Assembly (NCBI RefSeq): GCF_964340395.1
Contig: NC_135560.1
Span: 10,070,098-10,134,097 of the forward strand
Length of the DNA: 64,000 nt
Direction of reading: 5' to 3'
Source: Glandiceps talaboti
Taxonomy: Eukaryota; Hemichordata; Enteropneusta; Spengelidae
Part shown: positions 61,849 through 64,000 of the stretch, one piece after another
How positions within the stretch are numbered: position 1 is the first letter of the stretch
Layout of the letters: each line of letters starts with the position of its first letter
Notes under the pieces: model-generated
The model's database searches: none
Seen by the model: only the letters and a program-made list of their open reading frames with translations
What the model was told of the DNA's origin: nothing
Made by a program: the position numbers and the translations under genes

Positions 61849-64000
61849 CTATGTGTGTATCATGTGACCGTGTGCATACATGAATGTATGTATAAAAGAA
61901 TGTGTTTGGATTTTTATTATTTCACCTTCAAGTTGGCCACATTATATGTTTAATCACTACACCAATTCCAACATTAGAAAAAAAGTCAATAGCCTTGATC
62001 TTTCTGATTTTGGTGGGTTGTTAATTTCCATGCATTCATCAATTGTAAGGAAGTGAATAATTCTTACATGTAAATGTTATTTCAATTCTGATCTAGCTAG
62101 CTATGCTGGTCGCGCTCTTGGGATTACAATTTCAACTGCTATCGAAGTTCTTTATCAAAATTACCTAGATCTATCGCTAAATCTTGACTTAAGGCCTAAC
62201 ATCACTTCAGCATGCTTCTTTTCACAAAACGCCGGAAGGTTAGCTACTGTCCCCCTATATCTGTATGAGTCAATGACTGAAGGAAGCCTGGAACGAGGTT
62301 TCCCACCGTCTTTGTATTGGCAACATCGCAGCAGGTAGTTAATCGGACTGAACATCTCCTCGGGCGACCTGCAATGCAGTCAGTTTTCAGGAAGACGGGA
62401 AAAAAATTGGGTAAATTTATGTCAGGAGTGAATTTGGCCTTATAAACCATGGCAGACAACCAACCATAGTTCTCTAACTCGAATATTATAATAAATTCGA
62501 CACGGAAAGTATAGTATTAAGTATGCTCACAGTATACTTTCTGGAGCCACTCGAGATTCACTAATAACGGTTCCACAAGCAGCTGTAATACCGCTAAATC
62601 GTTTCCCTGAATTCGAATAGCGGAGACGTGATCAATCTTTTACCGTGTAAACATTCTTGTTGGTTTACCTCTCGCTGAAAAGGGGCGAGAAAAGTAAGTC
62701 GCGTTGCGTGCGTGAGTTCCATGTATTGACAGGCACACATGGAAATTTGTCAAACACGTTACAGCTACAGTGCAAATATTGTTTTTTATTAATAATACTT
62801 TCAATGAGTATTGTTCAAAATGGGCCACTTCATTCGGTTACGGAACCGCAGAAGTTTGACAAAAGCGAAACGTGGCAAATCTGACAATCGAATTTTTCCA
62901 GACCGCAAGATGAAAAAGAAAGGTAATAATTACAGAGAAGGAAAAAAAAATGTCCTCGGATACTTCTAAAAGACTCAAAATAAATTCATGTATGAAGAGC
63001 GTGATATTGAAAAATGACATTCTTTTCACGATGGTTGAGCAAGGAAATTAAAGACAAGCTTTGCTAATAAAGAACCGTGAACGACTGAAAACATAGTATT
63101 TCTCATCTGTTGGACCCTTTAACCTATCCGAAATTCGCGTCATTCTACGACGTGAGTTCCACTCATGACTTTTCTCTTTAAAGTTTCGTTTTAGAGAACG
63201 GCGTTTAACCCTCCAGTTTAAATCCTTTAATATCTGACGGACGATAATATTTGTTAATTTGTATCCATCTTAAGAGAATAATTTGTCTACCGTTTTGATA
63301 CGAGAACACTACAGTGACACGCATAATTTCGAGATATTATATAGACGCGCAGAGAGAGCCAATCAGTGTTCTATTGAAGTTCCTAGAGGGCCTTAATTGC
63401 AACTACCGCTGGAGGGTACGCGCCACTAATTGGTCCAATCGAATGCGTGCTTGACAGATGGCTCGTGTACAGTTCCCCAACTTGTAAAGAAAGAATGGGT
63501 GTACGTTATGTTCCAGTTCCATCGAGGTGGAGATGGAAACAAAAAAAGGGGACACGAAGAAGCTGTATGAACAAGTTATCTCACGAAAGAAGGGCGTGCG
63601 TGCCTCAACAAATCGTTGACGGATACGTCATGTGCCGTCAACAAAACCGACAGGCTCGCAACATGTAGAGTTTAACATCAGGTGTAGGGATATGGTGTTT
63701 GTAGTACGGTCGCTACTCAATTCATCATTGCGCCACCGCCCGTGATTGACGCAGTACACCGCTCATTCATCACTTCGGCGCGCTTCATCATCCTGCAATG
63801 ATTAACTCGGCTTAGAGTTGAATGCAGGGAATGACTGGACGCCCTGTGAATGCTCTATACTCTCTACATCTCCGCTAGCCTAGATTTGAGCACATTTCGA
63901 CACATTCTTTCCAAACGTAAAAGATTGTGCAGGTTTACAGGAAAACGTCTTATTTACAGACTGGACCTCCAATACCCAGTCTAGTTAATAAATGAATACA
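61849..64000. other. Non-coding sequence at right end
   Basis: About 2.1 kb with no recognised exon, repeat array or RNA gene. Open frames up to 75 codons lack known domains. Confidence 0.5.

Overview
The window is eukaryotic nuclear DNA, most probably from an invertebrate animal. It is AT-rich and non-coding over most of its length, with many long simple-sequence arrays. The one gene I can recognise has spliceosomal introns with GT..AG borders. I cannot name the species or phylum. The encoded protein is a clear bilaterian Islet-class LIM-homeodomain factor, but its C-terminal tail differs from the vertebrate form.

The gene lies on the minus strand between 50038 (ATG) and 39195 (end of stop). 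I could assemble a complete coding sequence in six exons: 50038-50014, 49793-49604, 48872-48622, 47224-46926, 42425-42240 and 39314-39195. These give 1071 nt, or 356 residues plus stop. The intron phases are 1, 2, 1, 0, 0 and each joins in frame. Domain order is a short basic N-terminus, LIM1 (about 16-69), LIM2 (about 78-131), a linker, the homeodomain (about 183-242), a LIM-binding segment (about 263-293), the conserved block ending FQQL, and a proline-rich acidic tail. A CCAAT box, a GC box and an E-box palindrome lie 130-175 bp upstream of the ATG.

The left part (1-22.4 kb) and right end (59.5-62 kb) carry tetranucleotide arrays, mainly CATA/TATG with CAGA, CAGT, ATTC and GTCT variants, plus CA/GT and TA runs. 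A 47-bp minisatellite of more than 30 units lies at 2.75-4.47 kb, and a degenerate 75-bp repeat at 14.8-15.06 kb. The 37 kb between 22.4 and 59.5 kb, which holds Islet, has no long tetranucleotide array. It holds a few short GA, GGT and GAGC runs, some hairpins and palindromes, and several RFX X-box-like sites. No tRNA, rRNA, CRISPR array, transposase or second protein-coding gene could be supported by eye. The long MYVC/YIHT open frames are translations of simple repeats.
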